A stretch of DNA of 64,000 nt from Candidatus Endomicrobiellum devescovinae (GCA_031267795.1 JAIRYK010000022.1:124001-188000), one strand, 5' to 3'. Counted from the first letter of the stretch, positions 1-9,008 are shown. The notes: generated from the sequence alone by a model not told the origin. Numbers and translations are program-made.

Positions 1-35
1 GTAATGCCAAATCAAGTATAAGAAGTATATTAACT

Positions 36-63
36 TTGAAATATCTTGTCAATAAATTATAAA
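36..63 (+). promoter_or_regulatory. Candidate promoter for the 217-465 gene
   Basis: A TTGAAA -35-like box at 36-41 and a TATAAA -10-like box at 58-63 are separated by 16 bases. This leaves a leader of about 150 bases before the ATG at 217. The region is AT-rich, so chance matches are likely. Confidence 0.3.
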
Positions 64-216
64 ATCTCAATACATCAACCCTCTAGAAAAATATAAATCT
101 GCAAAATTTTGCAAAAAGCTTATAATTACTTACCTTTACAACTTAAACCTTAAAATGCTAAAAGCTGAACCAACGGAAGTTTTTGGTTTCTGTATTTAAA
201 TTAAGAAGGAAGTATT

Positions 217-465
217 ATGAAAAAGCTTATTTTGGCGTTTGCGATATGTTGTGCTTTTGCCGTATCAGGTAGCCATGCTTTTGATATGGAATGCGATAGG
301 CAATGTCATATCTGCGATGAGATGTACAAGCTAAGGGTACGTTTAGGAGGAGAGTATCTTAAAGAAGCTCTAGAGTATTGTCGTAATGCTCTTGATTATT
401 GCAAAAGCGTCGGGGAGGATTGTTGGCAAGCTACCGGACATCTTAAAGACCACAACGAACTTTAA
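217..465 (+). CDS. Small cysteine-rich exported protein, unknown function
   Basis: An 82-residue product. Residues 1-21 form a signal peptide (two lysines, a hydrophobic stretch, then an S-H-A cleavage site). The mature part is about 61 residues, mostly charged helix-forming sequence, with six cysteines at 26, 30, 33, 55, 62 and 69 (CX3CX2C, then CX6CX6C). Such spacing suggests two disulfide-stapled helices or metal binding in the periplasm; this is inference. The start is supported by an AAGAAGGA ribosome site at about 203-210. It stands alone on the plus strand. I do not recognise a family. Confidence 0.7.
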   Translation: MKKLILAFAICCAFAVSGSHAFDMECDRQCHICDEMYKLRVRLGGEYLKEALEYCRNALDYCKSVGEDCWQATGHLKDHNEL

Positions 466-532
466 ACCTTGAGATTTGATCTGAAAAAACAAATGCAATC
501 TGAAGATATTTTTTAGAGTAAAATTTCATGTT

Positions 533-1294
533 TTATTTATGCTCAAAGCTTAACATAAGTTTAGCTTCAGCTTTAACAGCTTTAGATTCTTCGTTGAGCG
601 CCGCTATTCGCACTTTGACAAATCTGTTGTTGGCTTCTCTACCTTCTTTAAGATAGTTTGAAAATTTCTCTTTAAAAGTTTCATCTTTAGGAATTCTAGG
701 TAACTCGTTATAAGCTTTGGAAATAATCTCTAGTTCAATATTTGCTCTAGCAGCCTCTGCATAAGCTTTGGCAGTTTGAGCATAAGCTTCTGCAGTCTTT
801 GAAGCTTCAGCAAAAGCCTTATTCCCAGTAATTTTAGTATCGTCTTTGAGATTTTTAGTATCTTTAATGTCAGCCACTATTGCATATAACTTAGCGGCTT
901 TTTCATAGGCTACTGCTGCTTCATCGTAAGCTTTAGCGACTTCATCGTTGGCTTTAATCACTTCAATATTGTCCCCAATAAGCCTCTTTATACGTTTTTT
1001 TCTTGCTTTTATTGACGTTGACGCATCTTTATTATATTTTTCATTATCTAGTTCCGAATGATTAAAAGCACCTTTTGGAAGAGTCTCTAAAAAAATTTTA
1101 TCAGCTTTAGACAAAACTATAGAGGCTTTGGCATCCTTGAGTTTTGCTTTAGCGTAAGCTACATCTGCTTCAGCACGAGCTTTATCGGCTTCGTTGCAGA
1201 GAAGATAATATTTAAGTTCTCTCGCAATAGCAACAGCTCCATTAACTGTGCAAAAAAAATAACACAACAAAACCGCTAAGATTAATCGCTTCAT
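533..1294 (-). CDS. Exported alanine-rich coiled-coil protein
   Basis: About 253 residues. The N-terminus MKRLILAVLL begins a signal peptide. The rest is rich in Ala, Lys and Glu, with repeated units of the form A-Y-x-x-A-A in the middle (A-Y-D-E-A-A, A-Y-E-K-A-A, A-Y-A-E-A-A), typical of a long surface or periplasmic coiled coil. An upstream in-frame ATG at 1306 exists, but the GAGG just after it sits 6 bases before the ATG at 1294, so 1294 is the better start. No enzymatic motif is visible and no function is assigned. It is isolated, with 149 bases to the end of recO. Confidence 0.65.
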   Translation of the reverse strand: MKRLILAVLLCYFFCTVNGAVAIARELKYYLLCNEADKARAEADVAYAKAKLKDAKASIVLSKADKIFLETLPKGAFNHSELDNEKYNKDASTSIKARKKRIKRLIGDNIEVIKANDEVAKAYDEAAVAYEKAAKLYAIVADIKDTKNLKDDTKITGNKAFAEASKTAEAYAQTAKAYAEAARANIELEIISKAYNELPRIPKDETFKEKFSNYLKEGREANNRFVKVRIAALNEESKAVKAEAKLMLSFEHK

Positions 1295-1455
1295 TTCAAT
1301 CCTCATTGCTTATACAAAAATCATACCTCAATTTTCTCAAAAATACAAATTTTATTGCGTTATTTTGGTTAAAAAAAACAACTTTTTTATCTAATTTCTC
1401 CTGAGTATATTTGCTATTGAATAAATGGCTTTTTCTTGGTGCTTGGTGGCTGGTT

Positions 1456-2112
1456 TTAATAAGATTTGGAATCCATTTTTTGTAAAAATATACTTATCGC
1501 AGGACGACAGATATAATTTGTTAGATAAGATTCAACATAATTCCAAACTTTCTCATCTTCTACGTCAATAAAATCCACGTTGTTTCCAGAACAGTTTGAA
1601 AGTTTTTTTATATTCATTGTCATACGTTCGTCAATAAAGGTATTGTTATTTCTTATATACTCTGAAAAAGAATACCCTGAGAGCTTTAAAAATCTTAAAA
1701 TAAATGAGATCAAGGCTCTTCTGGGCTGTTTGCAAACGCTGAGTATTTCCCAAATTCTTACTATCAAATCGTATTTTTCTGTATTTTCAAGATTGAAAGG
1801 CGCAAATTTATCGCTCACTTCAGCTGCATATAAAGCGCATAAATTTCGCATAAAATTGTTTTTTATTATTGTGTTATTGTTAATAATGCTTGCTCCTGTA
1901 ATTTTCGGTCTTATTGATGGGTGGCTGTTAAAAACATGAAACTCGCTTTCTGTAAGTGTTTCCGTAGCAGACGAAAGCTTTGCCGCTATCTTTTTGGCGC
2001 TTGGGACAATAGCTTGAATTTTCCCCCATTGATAAGAATAAACTGTGATAAGTTTGTCATATTCGCCGTGTATTTTGGAGTTAAGAACAAGACCGTTTAT
2101 TGTATAGTACAT
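1456..2112 (-). CDS. recO: RecO, recombination mediator protein
   Basis: A 218-residue RecO-like protein. The N-terminal OB-fold starts YTINGLVLNSKIHGEYDKL, followed by a helical C-terminal domain. RecO acts with RecR (and RecF) to load RecA on SSB-coated single-stranded DNA. The usual C-terminal zinc-binding C-x-x-C pair found in many RecO proteins is absent: the segment after L-K-L-S-G-Y is short and holds a single cysteine. This fits the slightly short length. The start overlaps the preceding CBS-protein gene by 16 bases, so the two are probably co-transcribed. recO next to ybeY, CorC-type and HD-protein genes is a common bacterial arrangement. Confidence 0.8.
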   Translation of the reverse strand: MYYTINGLVLNSKIHGEYDKLITVYSYQWGKIQAIVPSAKKIAAKLSSATETLTESEFHVFNSHPSIRPKITGASIINNNTIIKNNFMRNLCALYAAEVSDKFAPFNLENTEKYDLIVRIWEILSVCKQPRRALISFILRFLKLSGYSFSEYIRNNNTFIDERMTMNIKKLSNCSGNNVDFIDVEDEKVWNYVESYLTNYICRPAISIFLQKMDSKSY

Positions 2113-3362
2113 TTTTTTAAAATTATTCTCTTTACCTTCTTAGAGTCAGCGTCTTGAATTTTTATTAAATAGCCGTTCCAGTTAATTTTTTCACCATCTT
2201 TGGGTATTCTTCCAAACATTTCTAAAATCCACCCATTAACAGTTGAATAGTTTCCTTCTGGAATACCCAGATTGAGTTCATCATTAACATTTGTTATTGA
2301 CTCATATGCCTGTATAATATGTTTGTTACCTTTAGTTGATATTATAGTTTTTTCTCTAAAATCATGTTCGTCCCAAACATCTCCAACAATTTCTTCTAAT
2401 AAATCTTCTATTGAAGCAAGGCCTATTGTGTATCCAAACTCGTCAACTACCACAGCTATATGATGCCGTCCTGTTTTAAACTCTTTAAGAACTTTGCTGA
2501 TTTTTGCATTTTCAGGAGCAAAATAGGCTGGACGGATTAAATCTTCAATAATTATAATATCGGAATTACGCCAAGCGACAGCTAAATCTTTTGTATATAT
2601 TATCCCTATGACATTGCTGATATTTTTGCTGTACACTGGAACTCTTGAATACTTTGTGTTAATAATCTTTTTAATAATCTCATCTTTGGATAGATCTATG
2701 TCCACAGCAAAAATATCGGAAACAGGCACCATCACTTGAGAGACTTTCATATTTTTGAAATCCATTATATTGCTTACAAGTTCCCTAGAATCATCCGAAA
2801 GAGGAGAAGTGTTTTTATCTGACAACAAAAAATCTATTTCGTCGGCTTTGATATGCCTGCTTTCCTTGCGTCTTAAAAACAGCTTCATTATTTTGTTTGA
2901 AATTGTTAATAAAAAATCAATTAAAATTCTAAAAAACGACGCAAGTCTTATTATCGTGGGCAAAACAAATATGCCCCATTTTTCAGAGTTGTATCTTGCT
3001 ATGGTCTTAGGGAAAATACTTCCTATTGTTAAAGCCAAAACTATTGATAGAATCGGAAAAGAAAAATGCAGGATATTAATATTGATTTTGTAATACTCGG
3101 AAATATCCAAAGCAATGGATGATAAAATAATGCTCATTCCTACAACAGACAAATTCATTCCTATAATCATAACCGTTATAACTTCTTGAGAATGGTTTTC
3201 CCAAAAAGTTACTATCTTTGAATATTTTATTTCCTTTTCTCTTGCTCTTATCAAAAATGCGCCTGACAAGCTTGTAATAGCAGTCTCGGAACCGCTGAAA
3301 AAACCAAGCATTAGCAATAGAAAACAGAAAAAGATGATTTTAAATACAATTAAAAATATCAT
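2097..3362 (-). CDS. CNNM/CorC-family membrane protein with CBS pair
   Basis: A 421-residue protein of the TlyC/CorC/CNNM type. Residues 1 to about 170 form the DUF21 (CNNM) membrane domain, with G-F-F-S-G-S-E-T-A near residue 20 and several hydrophobic helices. Two CBS motifs follow (one ends V-I-G-I-I-Y-T-K-D-L, the next T-I-G-L-A-S-I-E-D-L-L-E-E-I-V-G-D), then a C-terminal CorC_HlyC domain (Y-S-T-V-N-G-W-I-L). The family is linked to Mg2+/Co2+ homeostasis; the old name hemolysin is not evidence of toxicity. It overlaps its upstream paralogue by 4 bases (ATGA), so the two are translationally coupled. Confidence 0.85.
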   Translation of the reverse strand: MIFLIVFKIIFFCFLLLMLGFFSGSETAITSLSGAFLIRAREKEIKYSKIVTFWENHSQEVITVMIIGMNLSVVGMSIILSSIALDISEYYKININILHFSFPILSIVLALTIGSIFPKTIARYNSEKWGIFVLPTIIRLASFFRILIDFLLTISNKIMKLFLRRKESRHIKADEIDFLLSDKNTSPLSDDSRELVSNIMDFKNMKVSQVMVPVSDIFAVDIDLSKDEIIKKIINTKYSRVPVYSKNISNVIGIIYTKDLAVAWRNSDIIIIEDLIRPAYFAPENAKISKVLKEFKTGRHHIAVVVDEFGYTIGLASIEDLLEEIVGDVWDEHDFREKTIISTKGNKHIIQAYESITNVNDELNLGIPEGNYSTVNGWILEMFGRIPKDGEKINWNGYLIKIQDADSKKVKRIILKKCTIQ

Positions 3363-4369
3363 GATTCGTAATCATAATCATCAAGAATTTCACCGACAAC
3401 TTCTTCTAATATGTCTTCAAGCGTAACCATACCTATTATGTTTTCGTTTTTATCCTTCACAAAAGCCATATGAGTTTTGCCACTTTGAAATTTTTTCAAC
3501 AGTTCATTTATTTTTTGGTCTTCGCTTATGTAATATGGCTCTTTAACAAGGGAACGTATAAAATGTCCTTTGTTTTCCTGCCATGATGTCAAAATATCTT
3601 TTATATGGATATAGCCGATAATATTATCTTTTGATTTAAGATAAACAGGTATTCTACTTCTTGATGTTTCAACAGCCATATCCAAAAATTCTTCATCTTC
3701 CAAAGACAAATTTACGGAATCTATATTTTCAAATGGAACCATTATCTTTTTTACTAACAACTCACCGAAACCCAAAGCTTTTTCTAGCATAATCCCAGTT
3801 TCTTTGTCTATTTCTCCGCTGTATCCGCCCTCATAAATAAGAGCTTTAATTTCTTCTTCACTTAAAGTATAAGAATTTCTACCGCCAACCTCTGAAGTTT
3901 TCGGAGACAAAAATTCTGCAAATTTAATAAGCAGATAAGTAAATGGTTTCAATACTTTTTCTACTTTGGAAAGGATAGGTACAGATAGTATAGTAACTTT
4001 CTCAGAATTTTCTCTCGCATAAAATTTAGGTACAAGTTCTCCAAATATCAAGATAACTGAAGATGTTAGAAGCCATGCTATAATATCAATAATATTTCTA
4101 TTGATCCCAGAAAGTAAAGTTGACATAAAATATGCCGATACAAAACTTGTAAGAATATCGGAAATAACATTTAACGTTAGAATAATTGTAAGAAGATAAT
4201 AAGGTTGTTCAAGCCATGACAGCAACATCTTGGAAAGTTTAGGAGTTTTGACAATAAGCTTTTTTATTCTGTACTTAGATAAACTTGTAATGCCTATCTC
4301 AGCTGCAGATACCCAAGCTGAGGCAATTAAAAGAAAAACTAGAGCAATTAGACTTGCGAAAATAAACAT
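3359..4369 (-). CDS. CNNM/CorC-family CBS protein lacking the C-terminal domain
   Basis: A 336-residue paralogue of the next gene downstream. It has a DUF21 membrane domain (W-V-S-A-A-E-I-G-I-T-S-L near residue 25, with helices to about 150) and a CBS pair (I-I-G-Y-I-H-I-K-D-I-L and I-I-G-M-V-T-L-E-D-I-L-E-E-V-V-G-E). It stops just after the second CBS domain and lacks the CorC_HlyC domain that its neighbour has. Since the stop and the next start overlap as ATGA, the short form looks natural rather than a recent truncation. The pair may form a heteromer; that is inference. It overlaps ybeY by 22 bases. Confidence 0.85.
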   Translation of the reverse strand: MFIFASLIALVFLLIASAWVSAAEIGITSLSKYRIKKLIVKTPKLSKMLLSWLEQPYYLLTIILTLNVISDILTSFVSAYFMSTLLSGINRNIIDIIAWLLTSSVILIFGELVPKFYARENSEKVTILSVPILSKVEKVLKPFTYLLIKFAEFLSPKTSEVGGRNSYTLSEEEIKALIYEGGYSGEIDKETGIMLEKALGFGELLVKKIMVPFENIDSVNLSLEDEEFLDMAVETSRSRIPVYLKSKDNIIGYIHIKDILTSWQENKGHFIRSLVKEPYYISEDQKINELLKKFQSGKTHMAFVKDKNENIIGMVTLEDILEEVVGEILDDYDYES

Positions 4370-4782
4370 TGAAATATTTTATCCTGTTTGGCAAACATTT
4401 TGGATTTATTTTCAACATCATAATCGGTATAGCCGCAAAGATGAAGTATCCCATGTATAACAAGATATGCCAATTCTTGCTGCCAAGAGTTGCCGTATCT
4501 TTTCGCTTGTTTTTGAGTGCGATTTTTTGATATATAAATATCTCCCGCAAAAATTTCAGGAACAATTAAAAAAGATATAACGTCAGTTATACGCTTTACT
4601 TTTCTATATTTTATATTCAATTTTTTTATTTCTTCATCGCTTAACATTATAAAATTTATTTGATACTTTCTCTTTTTTTCAGACTTTAAAGTAAGATTTG
4701 CAGCTTTTTTTAAAATATTAATATGTTCTTTGGGAAAGTCAACAAAGTTTATAAAATTTTTATTTGTATTCAATTCTTGCAT
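4348..4782 (-). CDS. ybeY: YbeY, endoribonuclease / rRNA maturation factor
   Basis: A 144-residue member of the UPF0054/YbeY metalloprotein family, involved in 16S rRNA 3' end maturation and ribosome quality control. It has the conserved mid-domain (V-I-S-F-L-I, G-D-I-Y-I-S) and the zinc site H-G-I-L-H-L-C-G-Y. In the usual H-x3-H-x5-H motif the third ligand is a His six residues after the second; here that position is Asp (G-Y-T-D). Asp can bind zinc, so activity is possible. The gene overlaps the HD-protein gene by 23 bases and the CBS gene by 22. Confidence 0.85.
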   Translation of the reverse strand: MQELNTNKNFINFVDFPKEHINILKKAANLTLKSEKKRKYQINFIMLSDEEIKKLNIKYRKVKRITDVISFLIVPEIFAGDIYISKNRTQKQAKRYGNSWQQELAYLVIHGILHLCGYTDYDVENKSKMFAKQDKIFQCLFSQV

Positions 4783-6217
4783 GATATATACCAGTAATAG
4801 TTGAAATAATACTGTCTCTCATTAGCTCCAAATCTTTTAATGTTATTGGACACACTGAAAACTGACCGTCTATAAACTTATTATTGATTATTTTTTCAAC
4901 CATGTCTTTTATCCTTGCCGTAGTAGGCTCTTCTATACTGCGACACGCAGCCTCGCAAGAGTCTGCCAACATTATTACTGCGCCGATTTTTGTGCTAGGT
5001 TTTGGTCCTGGATACCTGAAATGTTCCATATCCATATGTAATCCAGATTCCAAAGCTCTATGATAAAAAGCATGCATAACAGTTGTGCCATGATGTTGTT
5101 TTATAATGTTGATGATTTCATTATCAACATTATGTTTCTTAGCGAGAACAACGCCTTCTTTAACATGCGAAATTAAAATAAGCCGCGACATTTCAGGGTT
5201 TAAATTATCGTGAGGATTATATCCTGAAGTTTGATTTTCTATAAAATACATAGGGTTTTTAAGTTTGCCTATATCGTGGTAATAAGAGCCTACTCGCGCC
5301 AAAAGGGAATTTTCTCCAACAGCGTTTGCCGCCTGCTCTGCTATATCTGCAGTCATAATTGAGTGATGATATGTGCCGGGAGCTTCAAGCATAAGACACT
5401 TAAGCAGAGGATTATTGAAATCCGAAAGCTCAATCAATTTTATATTTGTGGTTCTTGAAAAAATCTTTTCAAACAAAGGCATTAAAACTAACAAAATTAT
5501 CACCGAAAAGATTCCGTTTAAAACTCCGTAAAAAAGATTGTATTTCAATTGAAAGCTGCTATAGATGCCTATAAGATAAAACATCGTAAGCAAAGCGGAG
5601 TTAGCAATAATAGTTTTGGCGCCTACATTTATAAAATCAGATCTTCTGCGTATTGTATGTACATTTGCAACAACAAATATCGCGCTGCCAAGCATTGTAA
5701 GAAAAATGTCAAAACGCATATCGTTTAAAAATGCCGTGTACAAACTTAGACATACGGCATATACTCCACCTAACCTTGACGATAATAGCATTGCCGCCAT
5801 AATTGAAAACGCAGAAACTGGAGAAGCAAAAGGCGATAAATATTCTTTTGAAATCTGAAAAGTTAAAATAGCAGTTATAAAGAGCAAACACATTAAAACA
5901 ACAGCGTCATTATCTTCCAAAATGGCTCTTTCTTTGTTTTGAATTTGAGATGCGAAGAAAATAACAACTGCAACCATAAATATTAAAGCTGCAAACATTA
6001 TTTTTGAGTCTATGCCCACACCCATAACAAGCATGCCATAAACTACTATTATCGTAAATATAAAGGAAATAAAAACCGGGATTTTTATTTCCTTTTGAAA
6101 TAAACTTTTTGATTCCCTTATAACGGGACCTTTTGATTCAGAAGCTTTGAGATCTTTGGCAAGTTTCAAGAGAAACCCTCTTGCCCAAGACCTTATTTTG
6201 TTAAATAAATTATTCAC
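4760..6217 (-). CDS. PgpH-like membrane HD-domain phosphohydrolase
   Basis: A 485-residue protein: a short cytoplasmic N-terminus, six to seven hydrophobic segments (about 50-260), then an HD domain. The HD signature is clear: G-T-Y-H-H-S, Y-Y-H-D-I-G-K-L-K, I-I-K-Q-H-H-G-T and a downstream A-D-S-C-E-A. Members of the 7TM-HD family (PgpH) hydrolyse cyclic di-AMP in Firmicutes; the ligand here is inference. Compared with typical PgpH (700 residues or more) it lacks the extracellular 7TMR-HDED sensor region. The common phoH neighbour is not in the window. It lies 29 bases after aspS and overlaps ybeY. Confidence 0.8.
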   Translation of the reverse strand: MNNLFNKIRSWARGFLLKLAKDLKASESKGPVIRESKSLFQKEIKIPVFISFIFTIIVVYGMLVMGVGIDSKIMFAALIFMVAVVIFFASQIQNKERAILEDNDAVVLMCLLFITAILTFQISKEYLSPFASPVSAFSIMAAMLLSSRLGGVYAVCLSLYTAFLNDMRFDIFLTMLGSAIFVVANVHTIRRRSDFINVGAKTIIANSALLTMFYLIGIYSSFQLKYNLFYGVLNGIFSVIILLVLMPLFEKIFSRTTNIKLIELSDFNNPLLKCLMLEAPGTYHHSIMTADIAEQAANAVGENSLLARVGSYYHDIGKLKNPMYFIENQTSGYNPHDNLNPEMSRLILISHVKEGVVLAKKHNVDNEIINIIKQHHGTTVMHAFYHRALESGLHMDMEHFRYPGPKPSTKIGAVIMLADSCEAACRSIEEPTTARIKDMVEKIINNKFIDGQFSVCPITLKDLELMRDSIISTITGIYHARIEYK

Positions 6218-6246
6218 CTATCCCTCTGCATCGTTGGCAAACAAGT

Positions 6247-8013
6247 CTAAACCTTTGCTTGCTTAACAACAATCCGCACACCCAATTCTTTAAGCTGTTT
6301 TTCGCTTACCGGAGCGGGAGCGTTAGAAAGAGGATCCGACGCTTTTTGCGTTTTAGGAAATGCTATTACTTCTCTTATAGAATCTTCCCCTGCCATTAGT
6401 GCGCACATTCTGTCAAAACCCAAAGCTAAACCGCCATGAGGAGGAGCGCCATAAGTCAATGCGTCAAGCAAAAATCCAAATTTTTCTTTTGCAGATTCAT
6501 CTGAAATGCTTAGAATATCAAAAATCTTCTTTTGAACATCGCTCCTATGTATTCTTATAGACCCCCCACCAAGCTCAATACCATTCAAAATGACATCGTA
6601 AGCTTTCGCTTTTGCAGTTCCAGCATTTTCTTTATTCAACGAAACTACATCTTGAGGTGAAGTAAATGGGTGGTGCAATGCCTGCCATCTCTGCTCTTCT
6701 TTATCCCATTCCATAAGTGGAAAATCCACAACCCACAAAAAATTAAACTTGGACTTGTCTATAAGACCAAGCTCTTTACCCATTTTAAGCCGTAATGCTC
6801 CAAGACCCTGAGCAACAATTTTCTCTTCATCTGCAAGAAAAACAATTAAATCACCCGATTTTGCTCCAAGTTTAGATATAATTACTTTTATTTTTTCGTC
6901 TTTAAAATATTTAACTATATTGGACTCGGCGCCGGATTCCGTAATTTTCATCCATGCTAAGCCCTTAGCCCCATATTCGCCGACAAAATTTGTAAGTCCG
7001 TCAATCTCCGAACGAGAAAAAGACGCACCTTTAGGAATACACAATCCTCTTACTATGCCGCCCTTAGATATAACAGATGAAAATACGCTAAAACCACTCT
7101 CTTTAAGTTCAGCTGAAAAATCTTTTATTTCCATTTCAAATCTTGTATCGGGTTTATCAGAACCATAATGAAGCAGAGCATCTGCATAAGACATTCTTTC
7201 AAAAGGAATTTTTATTTCAATATTCAATACATTTTTGAACACTCTTGAAAGCATTCTTTCAATAACGTCCATCACATCGTTTTCTTCAACAAAAGACATT
7301 TCAAGGTCTATTTGGGTAAATTCAAGCTGTCTGTCAGCACGCAAGTCTTCATCTCTAAAACATCTTGCTATCTGATAATATTTATCAAAGCCTGAAACCA
7401 TCAAAATCTGTTTAAAAAGCTGGGGAGATTGCGGCAACGCAAAAAAACTGCCATGATGCAACCTTGAGGGCACAAGAAAGTCCCTTGCGCCTTCAGGAGT
7501 AGATTTAGTTAAGAAAGGAGTCTCTATCTCCAAAAAACTTTCATCATTTAAAAAGTTCCTTATTTCATTTGCAACTTTATGGCGCATTATAAAATTTTTC
7601 TGAAAATTAGGACGGCGTAAGTCTAAATATCTGTATTTTAATCTCAATTCCTCTGAAGTTTCCCTATAATCCGATATTTCAAAAGGAAGTCCAGGACATG
7701 TATTTAAAATTTCAATTTTAGACACTACAAGCTCAATGGAACCTGTAGGCATATTAGGGTTTAACGTTCCTTCAGGTCTTTTTCTTACTAACCCTTTAAC
7801 GGATACTACGTATTCGCTTCTTAACCCTTCAGCTATTTTAAATATTTCTTTATTTTCAGGTTGGAAAACAATTTGCAATAACCCTTCTCTGTCTCTTAAA
7901 TCAATAAAAATCACACCGCCGTGATCTCTGCGAGAATGCACCCAACCGCAAACAACAATATCTTTGCCAATACTGTCTTCTCTAACATCTCCGCAATAAC
8001 TACTTCTCTTCAT
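6247..8013 (-). CDS. aspS: Aspartyl-tRNA synthetase
   Basis: A 588-residue bacterial-type class II synthetase that charges tRNA-Asp with aspartate. Domain order: N-terminal OB-fold anticodon-binding domain (V-C-G-W-V-H-S-R-R-D-H-G-G-V-I-F-I-D-L-R-D near residues 20-42), catalytic core with motif 2 (F-R-D-E-D-L-R-A-D-R), the bacterial GAD insertion in the middle, and motif 3 (G-L-A-L-G-F-D-R-M) near the C-terminus. Full length for the family. The ATG is preceded by AGAGG about 9 bases upstream. It is probably the first gene of the run aspS - HD protein - ybeY - CBS genes - recO. Confidence 0.95.
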   Translation of the reverse strand: MKRSSYCGDVREDSIGKDIVVCGWVHSRRDHGGVIFIDLRDREGLLQIVFQPENKEIFKIAEGLRSEYVVSVKGLVRKRPEGTLNPNMPTGSIELVVSKIEILNTCPGLPFEISDYRETSEELRLKYRYLDLRRPNFQKNFIMRHKVANEIRNFLNDESFLEIETPFLTKSTPEGARDFLVPSRLHHGSFFALPQSPQLFKQILMVSGFDKYYQIARCFRDEDLRADRQLEFTQIDLEMSFVEENDVMDVIERMLSRVFKNVLNIEIKIPFERMSYADALLHYGSDKPDTRFEMEIKDFSAELKESGFSVFSSVISKGGIVRGLCIPKGASFSRSEIDGLTNFVGEYGAKGLAWMKITESGAESNIVKYFKDEKIKVIISKLGAKSGDLIVFLADEEKIVAQGLGALRLKMGKELGLIDKSKFNFLWVVDFPLMEWDKEEQRWQALHHPFTSPQDVVSLNKENAGTAKAKAYDVILNGIELGGGSIRIHRSDVQKKIFDILSISDESAKEKFGFLLDALTYGAPPHGGLALGFDRMCALMAGEDSIREVIAFPKTQKASDPLSNAPAPVSEKQLKELGVRIVVKQAKV

Positions 8014-8126
8014 AGTAAAAGCCTCTTTTAAAACATCTTAATATAACAGTGCGCTTCTCTGGGAATACCTTCAATACAAGATTATAGAATTCTACATACA
8101 ACTTTCTTGTAGAGTAAAAATGCAAA

Positions 8127-8666
8127 TTATTTTGGTAAACTAGAAAAATACAGCAATGATATAATGGTTTTTGAATCCTTTATCTGCCCATCTTTTATCA
8201 TATCTAAAGCATTTTTAAAGTTTACTATTTCTTTCTCAACAAACTCATCTTCATCAGGATTAAAGTTGCCTTCTTCAAGATTAAAAGCCGAAAAAATATG
8301 CAATAGTTCGTTTGAAAGTGCTGAAGTAGGATAGAAAGACAATAAAAGCTCAAACTTTTTGGCTATATATCCTGTTTCTTCTTCCAGTTCCCTTGTTATG
8401 CATTCAATAGGAGTTTCTCCAGCATCAATTTTACCTGCTGGAATCTCATAAGTTACTTTACCTATAGCATACCTATATTGTTTAACTAAAACTATATTTT
8501 CTTTATCAATAAATGGAAGAACTGCTGCTGCTCCAGGGTGATTTATATATTCCCTTGTGGCAGAGTTACCGTTCGGAAGCTGTACTTCATCGCAAAAAAG
8601 CTCAGTAAACTTTCCCTTATATATCAATTTCTTATTCAAAGTCTTTTCAATAAGATCTTTACTCAT
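8127..8666 (-). CDS. Nudix hydrolase, ADP-ribose pyrophosphatase type
   Basis: A 179-residue Nudix protein. The Nudix box is intact: G-K-I-D-A-G-E-T-P-I-E-C-I-T followed by R-E-L-E-E-E-T-G-Y. The preceding V-L-V-K-Q-Y-R-Y-A and Y-E-I-P-A-G are typical of ADP-ribose pyrophosphatases (NudF/YqkG type), which split ADP-ribose into AMP and ribose 5-phosphate. The substrate is family inference. It stands between the small exported protein and aspS, with over 100 bases to aspS, so it may have its own promoter. Confidence 0.88.
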   Translation of the reverse strand: MSKDLIEKTLNKKLIYKGKFTELFCDEVQLPNGNSATREYINHPGAAAVLPFIDKENIVLVKQYRYAIGKVTYEIPAGKIDAGETPIECITRELEEETGYIAKKFELLLSFYPTSALSNELLHIFSAFNLEEGNFNPDEDEFVEKEIVNFKNALDMIKDGQIKDSKTIISLLYFSSLPK

Positions 8667-8734
8667 AGCACTATTTTATCATTTTTTATATCAAAACAAA
8701 AATAATTATGTGGTGCAGGGGTATAGGATAATAA

Positions 8735-8973
8735 TTAGTTTATATTCTCAACTCTCGGTCTTGGAGTAGTTGGAACGAGAGGCTTTTCTGAAAGATTTGG
8801 AATGCTTGCTGTTGAGAGGGAAATATAATAATCATAATATTCTTGAAAATAATCATATTCATTAAAATATTCAATATCATTAGTTACAGTATCAGTATTT
8901 ATGATTATATCTTGATCTTGTGCCATTGCTGGAAACAAAAAAAACAAGAAATATACAGTCTTAAATTCTTCAT
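8735..8973 (-). pseudogene. Small tyrosine-rich exported protein, frame broken at an A/T run
   Basis: An ATG at 8973 with GGAG upstream starts M-K-N-L-R-L-Y-I-S-C-F-F. Eight T's on the coding strand (8937-8944) then put the frame out, and it ends about ten codons later. The other frame continues L-F-P-A-M-A-Q and a 60-residue acidic, Tyr- and Pro-rich tail ending at 8735. One extra T in the run would give a perfect signal peptide with A-M-A cleavage followed by the tail. The downstream frame alone could only start at TTG 8947 with no ribosome site. So this is either a recent pseudogene or a gene read through by slippage. No family recognised. Confidence 0.5.
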
Positions 8974-9008
8974 AATAATCTCCATTTTAATCACTCTGTT
9001 ATAAGTTT

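Noticed and set aside
1580-2157. Plus-strand frames opposite recO and the CBS genes
   Set aside because: They have no ribosome sites and no recognisable domains, and they lie fully antisense to well-conserved genes.
8735-8947. The tail as an independent gene starting at TTG 8947
   Set aside because: There is no ribosome site, and the hydrophobic start is the second half of the signal peptide that begins at ATG 8973.
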